Positions 51,101 to 56,006 of a stretch of DNA of 64,000 nucleotides are shown here, one piece after another. Both the position numbers and the translations under genes were made by a program. The notes under the pieces were generated by a model. That model was given only the letters and a program-made list of their open reading frames with translations. It did no database searches and had not been told where the DNA came from. The DNA lies in contig NZ_QJKM01000014.1 of assembly GCF_003425685.1 (NCBI RefSeq), positions 124,001 to 188,000 on the forward strand, read 5' to 3'. The DNA is from Rhizobium terrae (GTDB lineage: Bacteria > Pseudomonadota > Alphaproteobacteria > Rhizobiales > Rhizobiaceae). Numbering within the stretch: the stretch's first letter is position 1; each line of letters begins with the position of its first letter.

Positions 51101-53600
51101 CGACGGCTTCGCCGTCGATGCGATGGTCCAAATTTCCCTGGAGTTCGAAGGTCGCTCTTCCGCCGGCCAAGCTCGGGTCGAGGATGATCGTGAAGACCGC
51201 CTCGCCATTGGCCGGATCACCCTTGTAGACGGTCACCGTCTGGCCGCCGTTCGGCAGGCCAGTCACCGTGCCGACCTGGAGCGCAACGCCGTCCGAAGTC
51301 AGCTCGGCCAGCGCAGCCGTCAATCCGTTGAACGCGAGCGTCCGATGCAGAACCACGCCAGCATCGCCCGCCTTCACATTGTCGGATCCCCAAAATATCC
51401 CCAGATCCGCCGAACCGGCCAGGGTTTCCTTTGCCACATCGTTGCCGCCCACAAGATCGTCTTCGTCGACACCCGCAAGTTCTGCCGGCTGACCCGCCAC
51501 CGGCGCATCATCGACGATGCTGACAGTGAACGTATTCGAAGACGTGTCGCCATCCGCGTCCGCCGCGGTATAGCCGAATGTCAGCGCCAGCGTGTTTTCG
51601 CCGGAACCCGCGACATGATCGAGCGGCTTTACCAGCGTAAAAGAGTATTCGCCGTTATTGGCGTCCGAAAGCCTTGCGTAGAACACCACGTTGGCGCCGG
51701 TCGCGGCGGTCGGCGCAACCGATCCGGTATAACCGACCAGCGTGCCGTCCGATAGCACGACGGTCGAAACAGCCTGTCCCGAAGAGGTCAGAACCGTGTC
51801 GAAAGCCCCGGAAATACCGACATTGGCGTTTGTGAAGGCAACCGAGCGGTCACCCGGCTGGCCGTTGCCGTCGTTGGCGGAATCGGCGCCCCAGTTGATG
51901 TTCAGCGAAATATTTTGCACCGAAGCGGTCAGGCCGTCGGCCTCGTCGTTGCCGGCATTGACCGCCTCATCCTCGACCGTCGAGGCGGCACCGCCCGTGG
52001 CGACCGGCGCATCGTCGACGATGCTGACGGCGAATGTGTTCGAAGACGTGTCTCCATCCGCGTCCGTCGCCGTATAGCCAAACGTCAGCGTCAGCGTATT
52101 CTCGCCAAAGCCCGCGGCGTGATCGAGCGGCTTCACCAGCGTGAAGGAGTATTCGCCGTTGTTCGCGTCCGAAACCGTGGCATAGAAGACCACGCTGGCG
52201 GCGCCTTCTCCGGTCGCGGCGGTTGGCGCAGCCGATCCGGTGTAACCGACCAAGGTACCGTCCGGCAGTACAGTTGTCGAAATCAGCTGGCCTGATGAGG
52301 TCAAGGTCGTGCCGTAGGCACCGGAAACGACGATATTGGCATTGGTGAAGGCGACCGAGCGGTCGCCGGGCTGGCCGTTGCCGTCGTTGGCGGAATCAGC
52401 GCCCCAGGTGATGTTCAGCGAAATATTCTGCACCGAGGCCGACAGACCGTCGGCCTCGTTGTTCCCGCCATTGACCGCCTCGTCCTCGACCGTCGACGCC
52501 GTGCCCGAACCTGCGACCGGGCCGTCGTCGCCGATGTCGATCATGAATGTCGCGGTAGACGGGTCTCCATCGAGATCCGCTACGGTGAATTCGAAATTCA
52601 GTCGCAGAATATCATTGGCGCCGATTTCGCCCCGGTCGGTATGATCGAGAGGCTGGAATTGCGTGAAGGTGAAGTCGCCTGTCATGACGTTGGTGACCGT
52701 CAGCGTGAAGACCGGCACGCCGTTCGCGGTAGCGATCAGCGTCAGCACGGGAGCATCCGGCGTGCCGCCGACCGCGAGGGCCTGAAGGACGACCGGCACC
52801 CCACCGGAGGTCAGCGAGACGATCGAGCCGTCGGACGTTCCTTCCGCGAGGTTCAGGGCGTTGACGAAGGCGACCGACGACACCGTTCCGTATTCGGTAC
52901 CCGGATCGAATTCCAGCACGCCGGTGATCGTCTCGTTTTCGAACGCGCCGGAACCGAGCGCCGACTCGACCAGACGAAACGCCTGCGACATGTCGAACCC
53001 GACCGGCACGTCGTCGGCGATCCCCGCATTATCGCCCTGCGAGCCGTCGCCAAAATCGGAATCTCCGAGCAGCGATGCGAGCCGGATCGGCCCGTTCTGA
53101 CTTTGCTGAATCGTGTCGAACTCACCGCCCGAACTGCTCGGACGCGCCGAGGCGGAATAGGAACCGTCGGGACCGGCGGCAACATTGATGCCGTTGTCTT
53201 CGAGCGCGGCAAGGAACACCTGCTGCTGCAGTTCCACCTCGCCGATCAGGATCGTCGGTACCTTGGTTGCGCCATTGACGATGACGATTTCCGTGCCATC
53301 GGCCTGGACCAAGATCAGATTGGCACCGTCGATCCGGATTTCGTCGATCGATACGTTCGCCGCCAGATGCGCGACATTGTTCGAATCTGGCTCGACGACG
53401 GTCGTCCCCGGCACCGGCGGAGTGACGGGATTGGGAGGAAGCCGGCCTGTCGTGGGAGCCTGATTGCCTCCCGCCTGGGCGAGCTCGATCTGCTCCTGCA
53501 GCGGCAGAGAACGCGCGACTTCCTCCGAAATATCGGAATAGAATTCTTCCTGTCGGTTTTCTTCCGAAATATTGAACAGGCGCGGTTCTTCGACAGACAT
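36180..53600 (-). CDS. Giant type I-secreted RTX adhesin (5806 residues), LapA-like with lectin domain
   Basis: Start: ATG at 53600, after GGGGGT; a longer frame adds 11 unlikely residues. Layout by residue: 1-~140 N-terminal region without signal peptide, ending in V-A-A-G at 140-143, like the site cut by LapG; ~195-2790 about 15 DUF5801-like beta modules of ~170 residues, most with L-x-I-x-W-G-A/S-D and closing with D-D-A-P-V; ~2850-3450 four clusters of RTX G-G-x-G-x-D calcium repeats; ~3600-3880 cadherin-like; ~3900-4250 seven propeller-like repeats; ~4280-5385 Ig/cadherin-like domains ending in V-N-D-A-P; ~5388-5545 C-type-lectin-like; ~5640-5806 RTX-like T1SS signal (ADTFVLDPSAL, DVITDYKFGEGD). 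It is acidic with almost no cysteine. Likely role: surface or biofilm adhesion, exported by the T1SS encoded downstream and held or released through its N-terminus. Confidence 0.93.
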   Translation of the reverse strand: MSVEEPRLFNISEENRQEEFYSDISEEVARSLPLQEQIELAQAGGNQAPTTGRLPPNPVTPPVPGTTVVEPDSNNVAHLAANVSIDEIRIDGANLILVQADGTEIVIVNGATKVPTILIGEVELQQQVFLAALEDNGINVAAGPDGSYSASARPSSSGGEFDTIQQSQNGPIRLASLLGDSDFGDGSQGDNAGIADDVPVGFDMSQAFRLVESALGSGAFENETITGVLEFDPGTEYGTVSSVAFVNALNLAEGTSDGSIVSLTSGGVPVVLQALAVGGTPDAPVLTLIATANGVPVFTLTVTNVMTGDFTFTQFQPLDHTDRGEIGANDILRLNFEFTVADLDGDPSTATFMIDIGDDGPVAGSGTASTVEDEAVNGGNNEADGLSASVQNISLNITWGADSANDGNGQPGDRSVAFTNANIVVSGAYGTTLTSSGQLISTTVLPDGTLVGYTGSAAPTAATGEGAASVVFYATVSDANNGEYSFTLVKPLDHAAGFGENTLTLTFGYTATDADGDTSSNTFAVSIVDDAPVATGGAASTVEDEAVNAGNDEADGLTASVQNISLNINWGADSANDGNGQPGDRSVAFTNANVGISGAFDTVLTSSGQAVSTVVLSDGTLVGYTGSVAPTAATGANVVFYARLSDANNGEYSFTLVKPLDHVAGSGENTLALTFGYTAADADGDTSSNTFTVSIVDDAPVAGQPAELAGVDEDDLVGGNDVAKETLAGSADLGIFWGSDNVKAGDAGVVLHRTLAFNGLTAALAELTSDGVALQVGTVTGLPNGGQTVTVYKGDPANGEAVFTIILDPSLAGGRATFELQGNLDHRIDGEAVGQLTLNFGYTATDADGDSIDGNFSIIVTDDAPAWAEAEEGVLDEAGLVSETEEGASDNASGSLEISWGSDDNNPTGEAGSSDRSVVFHNIVEGAVVTYGDGAALTSDGQPVRYHLSDDGRTLTGYTGENIDGGTVIFTVTLDDGGIDGKGAYDFTLLRTFDGAQSDEGTVELDFAFQATDSDGDSITGSFGISVIDGKPSQGEATNGSLTEDDISTYDATDATPEADTTKTATASLGINWGSDDDIRGKGDTVGRTVHFVAEGGNVAAGTYASSGTVGLSISGASLSSGGVPLVYVVTDTVGGGQIVSAYKGTTSGEMIFQVALDPTAAKGSYTFELMGELDHDSGSDAAGLTFRFRGTDADGDNADVGQFTVEIADDAPVRGTAGAAALAEDDISAYSQTDATEADRTVTEAISLGISWGADDDIRSGEDGFGRTVGFANTKGVVASAVSGSADVSAFGLDITGATLTSGGNALTYTLTAGANGGQTLTAYIEGTEAKVFQIVLDPTSTNGSYTLEIFRELDHSANSDSATLSFRFRATDADGDQAEVGTATVTIADDGLVIGTPQFGRVDEDGFPRLESGGGNPGPIFGGGDTLLVATVTTRSLDISWGADDSNDVIDGGVTGDPVVGDRSVVFGENAVPTALTSNGFAIVYEVSEDGTELTAYRFQDGRYYDANGWPIGNKAREGDSEGPIAKEAAAVFKITLSDEGAGSYTFTLIDNIDQARGKAENNTRLDFDFVARDADGDSVTNSFTVSIDDDTPVLGLFPSLGGVDEDDLGKEGDVTSRSLNIFWGADRANAMADGGFSEADGDRFVVFGRNSAPRGLTSNGISIRYEVSENGTLLTAYRYQDGHYFDAQGNDLGTEKTGAAVFTVSLSDQGSGSFTFTLIDNLDHDGFAQGGIIPLGFDFKAVDGDGDSVGGSFYVTIDDDTPWLSGAAGSSVDEDGLSSIGDWETYPASEGTGSDLEGASTSTGAVSLSINWGADADLKSEYVDDERPNHDDPIGREVAFVRAGKQVAEIGIGRISDTKVETYLGETFAGLKSDGVPLDYRIDYLRDASGNWNGGYVLTAYKGGTNANVAENQVFKVTLDPTTAHGSYTFDLIGNLDHDGTDAEDDITLTFHFRATDSDGDSTGRSSFSVTIDDDAPVADIAYDEDASLVSDEAYGVQDDTDDVTSGIPEAFYMLGGKPFNWSQQAEMVSIAGAGYGADGAGSLALALTTAEGAAFNGEDSGVRALDGSTVALYTDGNFVFGKAGTTVVFALMIDDDGTVTLAQYHAVQHADAEDPNDAVTVDGIYVTLTISDRENDTTHATTSAALNIRIVDDAPVVHEEQARITVDEDGLSTGNDAYDVYDGDAEASYAVANGQLNYNLGVDGLAGEATNIVFDIESLEDLGLRSFGKSLAYGWDNDTNTLTALAGEDGPVVFTLQVTDVTNGAFTFTLERPLDHDTSDGANTEDDIDIDFRFTIEDGDGDRASGSVTVTIDDDAPFIDGPENETVDEANLPYTLLGPGNDEANPDSATSVVRRGDLGIRWGADDRDAHRGPDVSVRFGENEVPAGLTSNGDAVHYEVVGNTLVAYAGSGLDTRLVFTVSLDDDGTGQYAFRLLGNIDHKGDDAGSKTLSFNFIAEDSDNDEAAGSFSVEIVDGGPSIGAVENEIVKESNLPADLIDLVLIDTDYSAIQLGNLAIDWGADASNSGSANRSVTFDGALDGANSGLTHDGDAIIYSLSNGGTVLSGMAGNTEVFRVTLSDLFDGSYTFVLYDNIDHSKGIDLQATLNFGFVAKDSDGDEDASSFSVTIVDGTPEAGSPGRQTVEEQSGSPAVSNVSLGIDWKSDNNNGGAQNRSVSFAASAPSSITNAAGHSVALYSDGRALSYALITGMLVAYVGDEEHNTDTANWVFSVALADSNSGRYTFTLFQTLDHQAPSGTSSYVDLRFLYTAADSDGDSDGAGFTVRVDAAGSISNGGSTISYSGIESGIFVNLGNDSVTVNGQTVAGDTATDIGTVADKVLGRDEVDGVINITGGAGSDVLVGGSEGNTIRGGAGSDTIIGGLGDDTLEGGAGNDLFIHNVGDGADRIDGGRETFNTWPNYDVLRVTGDAQARTFDIGRITGGSQINAGAGDATDITVAYSGANGATIRADEIEGIEIVAGTGAITVNVGDLTNTAVLPATIHITGSNSATGDVVNAGGVTATNPVSVVFDGNDGNDTFTGGAGNDVARGGSGNDTLTGGAGADTIEGGAGSDIINLGADKTYGAGINHSFTVAGNVALSTSASGLAGTSDSIDGGGDAGDILYLNTGNQGFLLDGNQTTIKGMERIVGSGGNDVIIMKDDYVSDEFAGRTTIQGGGGDDILIGGAANDVIEGGEGNDRLAGAKGADIIKGGTGKDVLWGGQASDSLYGNDTSNTGADLNATAGEEDRASYAGSANNYRVFWDPEFGKADAYPGIGIWRVEALSGAPEYMSGGPVSNTDNLYGIEKIAFLDGTTLDLLAPVRVFNGTALVGTYRSIQAANDAASTLAGYRIELSGTVTSSATINKEDLTVVGGAEDAGITLTLSGVQKITLAGDAPINVVGDGFSNAVQGNDGSNQISGGVADDVLKGGAGNDVFLYTAGDGADIIDGGSETGDTNPNYDILRVSGDNVARTFTVAKEAAGTDIVPGTGSNSTDIRVSYTGANGAVVRVDEIERLEVNLGNAGDTLVLGDLAGTAIAPSTVTINGGLGNDTIDLRRFAGTKVVITDADGIDAGDQDTLKLAGRWRDYDISQAEDGTFTLQRNGAVIATAKNIEQFFFAGEIGGTVSAQDLLNDAPVAAKDTNAADPVIEAGGGVIPVPGDSSAAGRVLDNDADADQFDELLVTSIKFGSGTATAVTVAGVQIEGTYGTLTIHADGSYRYDLDNSRAATQKLAANTQQTEVFTYEISDVHGRKSTAELDIAVQGTNDAPVLSGTIEAVTMPEDTVLAVTLAQFQNWMATLVEDAETADENLSYKIVIGNNTVVFDGLGSAFPSDGVSFTPPQNFSGTLTGTLKVSDGTGAASKTFSIVVTPDADAPAVNFEHSGELTALGDETTVNSTIAGGQRLPVVAALENGGHVVVWQSFDQDGSLETIVAQRFDGNGNPLGSETIVNATTGDSQVQPSVAATTDGGYVVIWQSSGNGFDLYGQRFHADGSRNGEQFSISGDGDQHQVTVTALDNGGFVVSFTAWDGDAGTCVFAQVYNSEGGGSMPFLVNTFVNGTQGAPSIASVGDGFVVVWNSFGQDQAFSQGVYGQRYTANGRPIDGEFRVNVTTAGFEHNAVVTGLPNGGFVVTWMAKGLSDVDGYDVFARVFDANGQGGSEFQVNTGSENDQDFPSVAALPDGGFLITWTSFAQDAAGTDGIYGQRFDSNGVKVGNEFLINSDPAGDQTIETAQGGDTAIAVTKEGNVVVIWTEGNANAGGESAQSVPGEIEQRIFTLSPFGTEDMPVSLSISVALTDTDGSESLTRIVLSGFPENGGTLSAGVKQPDGSWVLTPAQLGNLTYAPPKDWSGSFTLKVAATSTETANGDTATTTATQVIDIRPVADGAIVSLDPVVNVGDSDASVTIPVAISLSDSSESVTSIRLSGFPAGATFSVGHAAGATWVIDTPADIAGLASITMTPPGGYSGTFTLSMTVDVTDTAVLSTGSLSDLASTTATANVTIAAGNAAPVAGHDTLASVLEDSGVRVISIASLLDNDSIGPGDSGQTLTITAIDHVVGGTATIVDRDIYFAPDANFNGTASFDYTVIDNGRTNGADDFKTDIGHVSFEVTPVNDLPLAVIDSGTMTEDVGSAIFSVLANDTMDSDAGASNAISVGTRVVGANQYGIDGSDVMVSLASDNKIAVTLVGSDWQKLTSTASVTVTVNYTLLGNNLDSSSSQLRVTVNGVNDAPVLATTASLAMSMAEDAAAPVSGTVGTLVSSFVDLASAAGGLDNVSDVDSFIIGIAITALNTTNGSWYWSPNGGTNWITAGAVSNSNALLLYSNYQLYFRPNAGYNGAIADAITFRAWDHTGTPGQYVDTTANGGTTGFSTATDTVSLTVTPVNDAPVAVDDMLSSVAEDSGVRVIDFASLLDNDSIGPGDSGQTLTITSVSAVTGGTVEIVGADIRFTPDANFNGTASFDYTVSDNGQTNGLDDFKTNVGRVSFQVTPVNDIPVARFDTGSMVENGPSQIFDVLANDTKDVDAGAPNNISIGTVTIGSNSYGLDADDLLVEVTGDNKIQVTLVGTDWDKLSNGAMLAATVRYTLHGDQSDVSSNQLALSITGVNDTPVLVTTAIPSMFVAEDAATPVSGTTGTPVSSFVDLSSAAGGLDNVNDDSFVVGMAITGLNGTNGTWYWSANGGGSWTAFGAVSASNALLLGADYQLYFKPNANYFGTIEDAITFRAWDPSFGGVPAGNYVNLSGGLQSISTATDTVSLTVTPVNDAPQISGLASQSIVANTAGALIDTFVVSDIDTTSGITFRVLKGGVEDSRFEVVASGAPDGSPGTYELRLKAGHSLDFETENSDGNPTIGLTVEADDHGTGNSLASAPVTVTVTDINEAGYRVAASDTISLVPAGWNWFADNGHIYQTVTSSTLWQAALQNADAALGGAGYLATVTSAAEWSFILSHSTNVDRISLGGSDSAEFSSLNSAIREGTWAWVTGPEAGTVFWSSGSAVGGAFTDWGSGNPNNLSGEPRAENYLATDLQRHWNDISENNSLVGAVGYVIEAGAPGATYAAINEDAVFTFSANWLLANDTGSPTSLALVSGTTSALAHITYDAGTGLITYDPTGSATLQALAGGATFNDTFSYTIDDGHGGLSTATVTLTVAGVDEAPSANFVASDTESLFMAEFQPMSGDGPDHVLIGTDGDDILAGLPGMTEMTGGKGADTFVLDPSALNELDMADVITDYKFGEGDALDVSNLLDQLLGHPARIEDVAANVRSTITGSDTTIGIQMSSGVWQDVAVLQNHTEAIKILFDEQKHSTDISHA
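36969..37437 (-). other. C-type-lectin-like domain near the adhesin C-terminus
   Basis: Residues ~5388-5545 show the lectin pattern: GYLATVTSAAEWSFI, WAWVTGPEAGTVFWSSG, FTDWGSGNPNN and a late RHWNDISENN, ending GYVIEAG. The G-N-P-N-N and W-N-D motifs correspond to the calcium/sugar-binding loops of C-type lectins. It sits just before the last cadherin-like domain and secretion signal, so it would be at the outermost tip of the extended adhesin. Confidence 0.75.
37820..40081 (-). repeat. Two copies of a 1131-base, three-domain super-repeat in the adhesin
   Basis: The order of a VLEDSGVRVI-type cadherin domain, a VLANDT-type domain and an AEDAAAPVSG-type domain with a W-Y-W-S core occurs twice. 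CATCGTTCAC marks the unit end at 37820 and 38951, 1131 bases (377 residues) apart. The copies have diverged moderately at the protein level, so this duplication is older than the one at 51512-52519. Confidence 0.75.
40850..41900 (-). repeat. Seven propeller-like repeats in the adhesin
   Basis: About 50-residue units repeat seven times with the core S-V-A-A-L-x-D-G-G-F-V-V-x-W followed by G-x-x-V-x-G-Q-R-F-D-x-N-G. Examples are VVAALENGGHVVVWQSFDQD, PSVAATTDGGYVVIWQSS and PSVAALPDGGFLITWTSFAQ. Seven units fit a seven-bladed beta-propeller, a fold used to bind sugars or proteins; the fold is inferred from repeat length and number only. Confidence 0.6.
43240..45060 (-). repeat. Central RTX (GGxGxDxxx) calcium-binding blocks of the adhesin
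   Basis: Four groups of nonapeptide repeats, such as GGAGSDTIIGGLGDDTLEGG and GGAGNDVARGGSGNDTLTGG, are separated by non-repeat spacers over about 600 residues. Such repeats fold into calcium-loaded beta-rolls once outside the cell. Their position mid-protein rather than next to the C-terminal signal is less usual. Limits are approximate. Confidence 0.8.
51512..52519 (-). repeat. Nearly identical tandem pair of adhesin modules (504-base unit)
   Basis: The second and third DUF5801-like modules are far more alike than other neighbours. Shared landmarks recur exactly 504 bases (168 residues) apart, for example CGACGATGCTGAC at 51512 and 52016, and long protein stretches such as SANDGNGQPGDRSVAFTNAN are identical. 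This indicates recent duplication or gene conversion. Only the outer edge near 52519 is approximate. Confidence 0.8.
53172..53183 (-). other. Candidate LapG cleavage site (V-A-A-G) in the adhesin
   Basis: Codons for residues 140-143 encode V-A-A-G, in the flexible Gly/Ser/Pro-rich stretch between the compact N-terminal region and the first repeat. In Pseudomonas LapA the protease cuts between the alanines of T-A-A-G at about residue 108; position and motif agree well. Assignment is by analogy. Confidence 0.6.
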
Positions 53601-53814
53601 GACTTTACCCCCAGCGTAACTGGGCGCAATCAACGCCGCCGCCGGAGGGGAAGCAAGACTTCGTTAACCTTTGGGATATAGCCGGTTATGTTCGGCGAAA
53701 TAAAATCTTTAGGGAAAGGTTAACCTAGAAGAGCATCGGCGACTTCAGAGCCCATTTCCCTGCAGATCTGGAATACTGCCGGGATGAATAGCATAAGGCT
53801 TTCGGGGTCACCGA
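53601..53814 (-). promoter_or_regulatory. Adhesin gene upstream region with CtrA-like box
   Basis: A 214-base gap between the response-regulator stop and the adhesin start. It holds TTAG-N7-TTAACC at 53709-53725, one mismatch from the alphaproteobacterial CtrA box TTAA-N7-TTAA, plus another TTAACC at 53664-53669. The palindrome AGGTTAACCT lies in the first. Tracts CCTTTCCCTAAAGATTTTAT on the minus strand look promoter-like, but no clear -35/-10 pair could be chosen. Confidence 0.4.
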
Positions 53815-54531
53815 TCAGTTTCCGCCGGAATTGCGCAACTCCCGTTCCGCGCGTTCGAGTGCGCTGGCATTCAGAACCTTGCGGAGCAGCGCCACGGCCA
53901 CCGCCCGCATGCGCAGGTTATACCAGCCTTCCGGTCCCTCGCCGGGAACTTCGTACACGTCCAGCTTTTCATAAAGCTGCTGCAGCCGGTTCTGCACGCT
54001 GCGTAGCGACAGCTTCTTGCGCTGGGCGATCGCCTTGTCGGTGAGGCCGAGCGCCACGTCCACCAGAATCTCGTATTCCGCGTCGCTCAGACCATGCGCG
54101 TTGCCGAGGTTTCTCTGCTGGATGCCGCGCACTTCGCGATCGATCACGCATTGCGATTCCATGAAGACACCCCGAAGGGCGAGCTTCAACCGCTCGTCGG
54201 AGGCGGACTTCAGCACATATCCGTAGGTCGCCCCTTCCGGAACGATGCGCGCCACGCCGCGCACATAGGCCTCGTCGGAATAGTTCGACCAGAACAGGAT
54301 CTTCGTGTCCGGCCGCTCGCGCCAGATCGTGCGAGCTGCTTCGATGCCGTTGCGCTCGCTCATCTGCAGGTCCATGACGACATGTTCCGCCCGCAGCTTG
54401 CGGGCCTGGAGTTCGCCGCTCAGGCCATTCTCCGCCTCCAGCACCATGTCGCATTCGGGCAGTGCCGCCCGCACGGCCTCGTTCAGATAGGAGCGGTGCA
54501 GCGGGTCGTCCTCGACGATCAGCACCCTCAT
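53815..54531 (-). CDS. LuxR-type response regulator
   Basis: The 238-residue two-domain regulator has a receiver domain ~1-120 with the acidic pocket VEDD (7-9), phospho-acceptor Asp54 in VVMDLQMS and the lysine of YVLKSAS. A C-terminal helix-turn-helix of NarL/LuxR style follows (LSDAEYEILVDVALGLTDKA, then LSLRSVQNRLQQLYEKL). Its start overlaps the kinase gene stop by four bases. Its targets are not known; both the adhesin gene downstream on the same strand and the divergent sugar importer are candidates. Confidence 0.88.
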   Translation of the reverse strand: MRVLIVEDDPLHRSYLNEAVRAALPECDMVLEAENGLSGELQARKLRAEHVVMDLQMSERNGIEAARTIWRERPDTKILFWSNYSDEAYVRGVARIVPEGATYGYVLKSASDERLKLALRGVFMESQCVIDREVRGIQQRNLGNAHGLSDAEYEILVDVALGLTDKAIAQRKKLSLRSVQNRLQQLYEKLDVYEVPGEGPEGWYNLRMRAVAVALLRKVLNASALERAERELRNSGGN

Positions 54532-55766
54532 GACGACGTCTCCGCCATGCGTCGCGCGACCACCGGCAATGTGACCTTCACGGAGGTGCCCCGTGCATCC
54601 GCATTGCTGCCGAGTTCGAATTTCGCCGAAATGAGCCGCGCCCGCGTCTTCATGTTGTCGATCCCATGGCCCGCCTTGTCGCGGGGATTGCGGATGCCGC
54701 CGCCGTCGTCCGTCACTTCGATCGAGAGCATCCGCTCATGGCTCGCAAGCCGCACCGTGATCGTTTGCGGTTGGCCGTGACGGATGGCATTGTTGACCGC
54801 TTCCTGCACGATGCGGAAAAGCGCCGTCGCCACGGTCTGGTCGAGATCAATGAGCGCGCCGTCGCTTTCGTCGGCCATCCGCCATTCGATCGCCTGTCCG
54901 CTTTCACGCACCGAGCGTTCCAGATGGTTCTCGATCGCCTCCGCCACCCCGAAAAGCTGCAGCACCGTCGGCTTGGCCTCCTCGATGATCTGGCGAAGAT
55001 CGTGCATGCACTGCTGCAGCGTGCGGCAAAGCGGTTCGAGAGCCTCCCCATGCATGTCCGGAAGACCGGACAGTCGCTCCATGCGCCGTGAAAGCCGCGT
55101 CAGGTCGGCAAGCGTCTGGTCGTGAAGGTCCATGCCGATCCGCTGCCGTTCCGCCTCCAGCGCTTCGGTCAGCTTCAGCGCGCCAAGCCGCAAACCTTCC
55201 TCCCGGGCACGGGCCTCCGTCTCGACGATCGCCGAACGCTTGGCCTGTTCCGCAGCCCTCAGCGCGAAGAAATAGGGCGCCAGCAGGTCTGCGATCGATC
55301 GGGCGTTCTCAACGTCCTCCATCGTGTAGGCGTCACGCTCGTGGCTGGAGCAGCTCAGGGCGCCGATGATATCGCCTTGGACCTTCAGCGGCACATGCAG
55401 CCGGCTCCTGAGCGACAGTTCGATGATCGGGCTTGAAAAAGCGCCCTCGAAATGGAATCGCGGATCGGCGCAGGCATCCGGCGACAGCAGGAAATCGACC
55501 TCGCCGGAAAGCAGCGTACGGATCGGGCTGCCGGTCAGCAGCGCCGGCGGATGTTTGCTCCACGCCGTCTCGAGCCCGCTTTCGTAGGCGATGTGGTATT
55601 TGCCGTCCAGCATCTTGATGCAGACGTCGAGATGGTCGTGCGGGATGATGTGACTGATCTCGGCCGCCACCGCCTGGATGATCGAATGGAAATCGAGCTG
55701 ACCGGCCAGCAGCCGGGAAATACCGAGATAGCGGTCGAACAGCGAATTCCGCGTCGAGTTGAGCAT
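54528..55766 (-). CDS. Cytoplasmic GAF-domain histidine kinase (HisKA_3 type)
   Basis: The 412-residue kinase has no membrane segment. A GAF-type sensory domain fills ~23-170. The dimerisation helix follows with ERQRIGMDLHDQTLADL, where His215 is the expected phosphorylation site of NarX/DegS-type kinases. The ATPase domain has its N-box in RIVQEAVNNAIRHG and G-box in DDGGGIRNPRDKAGHGIDNM. It is cotranscribed with the response-regulator gene. A soluble GAF kinase senses an internal signal; which ligand is unclear. It is divergent from the sugar importer by 240 bases. Confidence 0.88.
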   Translation of the reverse strand: MLNSTRNSLFDRYLGISRLLAGQLDFHSIIQAVAAEISHIIPHDHLDVCIKMLDGKYHIAYESGLETAWSKHPPALLTGSPIRTLLSGEVDFLLSPDACADPRFHFEGAFSSPIIELSLRSRLHVPLKVQGDIIGALSCSSHERDAYTMEDVENARSIADLLAPYFFALRAAEQAKRSAIVETEARAREEGLRLGALKLTEALEAERQRIGMDLHDQTLADLTRLSRRMERLSGLPDMHGEALEPLCRTLQQCMHDLRQIIEEAKPTVLQLFGVAEAIENHLERSVRESGQAIEWRMADESDGALIDLDQTVATALFRIVQEAVNNAIRHGQPQTITVRLASHERMLSIEVTDDGGGIRNPRDKAGHGIDNMKTRARLISAKFELGSNADARGTSVKVTLPVVARRMAETSS

Positions 55767-55866
55767 GGCGGACCTCCTCCAGTCCTCGAACCTATTAGAC
55801 GCTTCGCCGTGGTTCTTGTCCTGCGGGAACCCGCAAATTTTGCGCGAGTACCCGCAGAAAGGTTGC

Positions 55867-55884
55867 TTGTATGCGCCTATACAA
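55867..55884. promoter_or_regulatory. Operator-like palindrome between kinase gene and sugar importer
   Basis: TTGTAT-GCGCCT-ATACAA, a perfect six-base inverted repeat in the 240-base divergent region (55767-56006). TTGTAT/ATACAA arms are common in GntR-family operators, but no GntR gene is in the window. A second inverted repeat, CTGAGC/GCTCAG, lies at 55914-55932. AGGGAGGA precedes the importer's ATG. Confidence 0.45.
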
Positions 55885-56006
55885 CATCAGATTTCTCCTC
55901 CATGCTCGCTTTACTGAGCAAACGGGGCTCAGCACAATCACTATCTTCGGACAACCGTTGAGGAGCGGGCCGGGGAAAGCCCGTTGGGAACTCTAGGGAG
56001 GAAATC

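Noticed and set aside
37820..52519. Regularly repeated DNA resembling a CRISPR or satellite array
   Set aside because: The repeats are long (about 500-1130 bases), divergent and in frame within one protein, with no short identical repeats and unique spacers.
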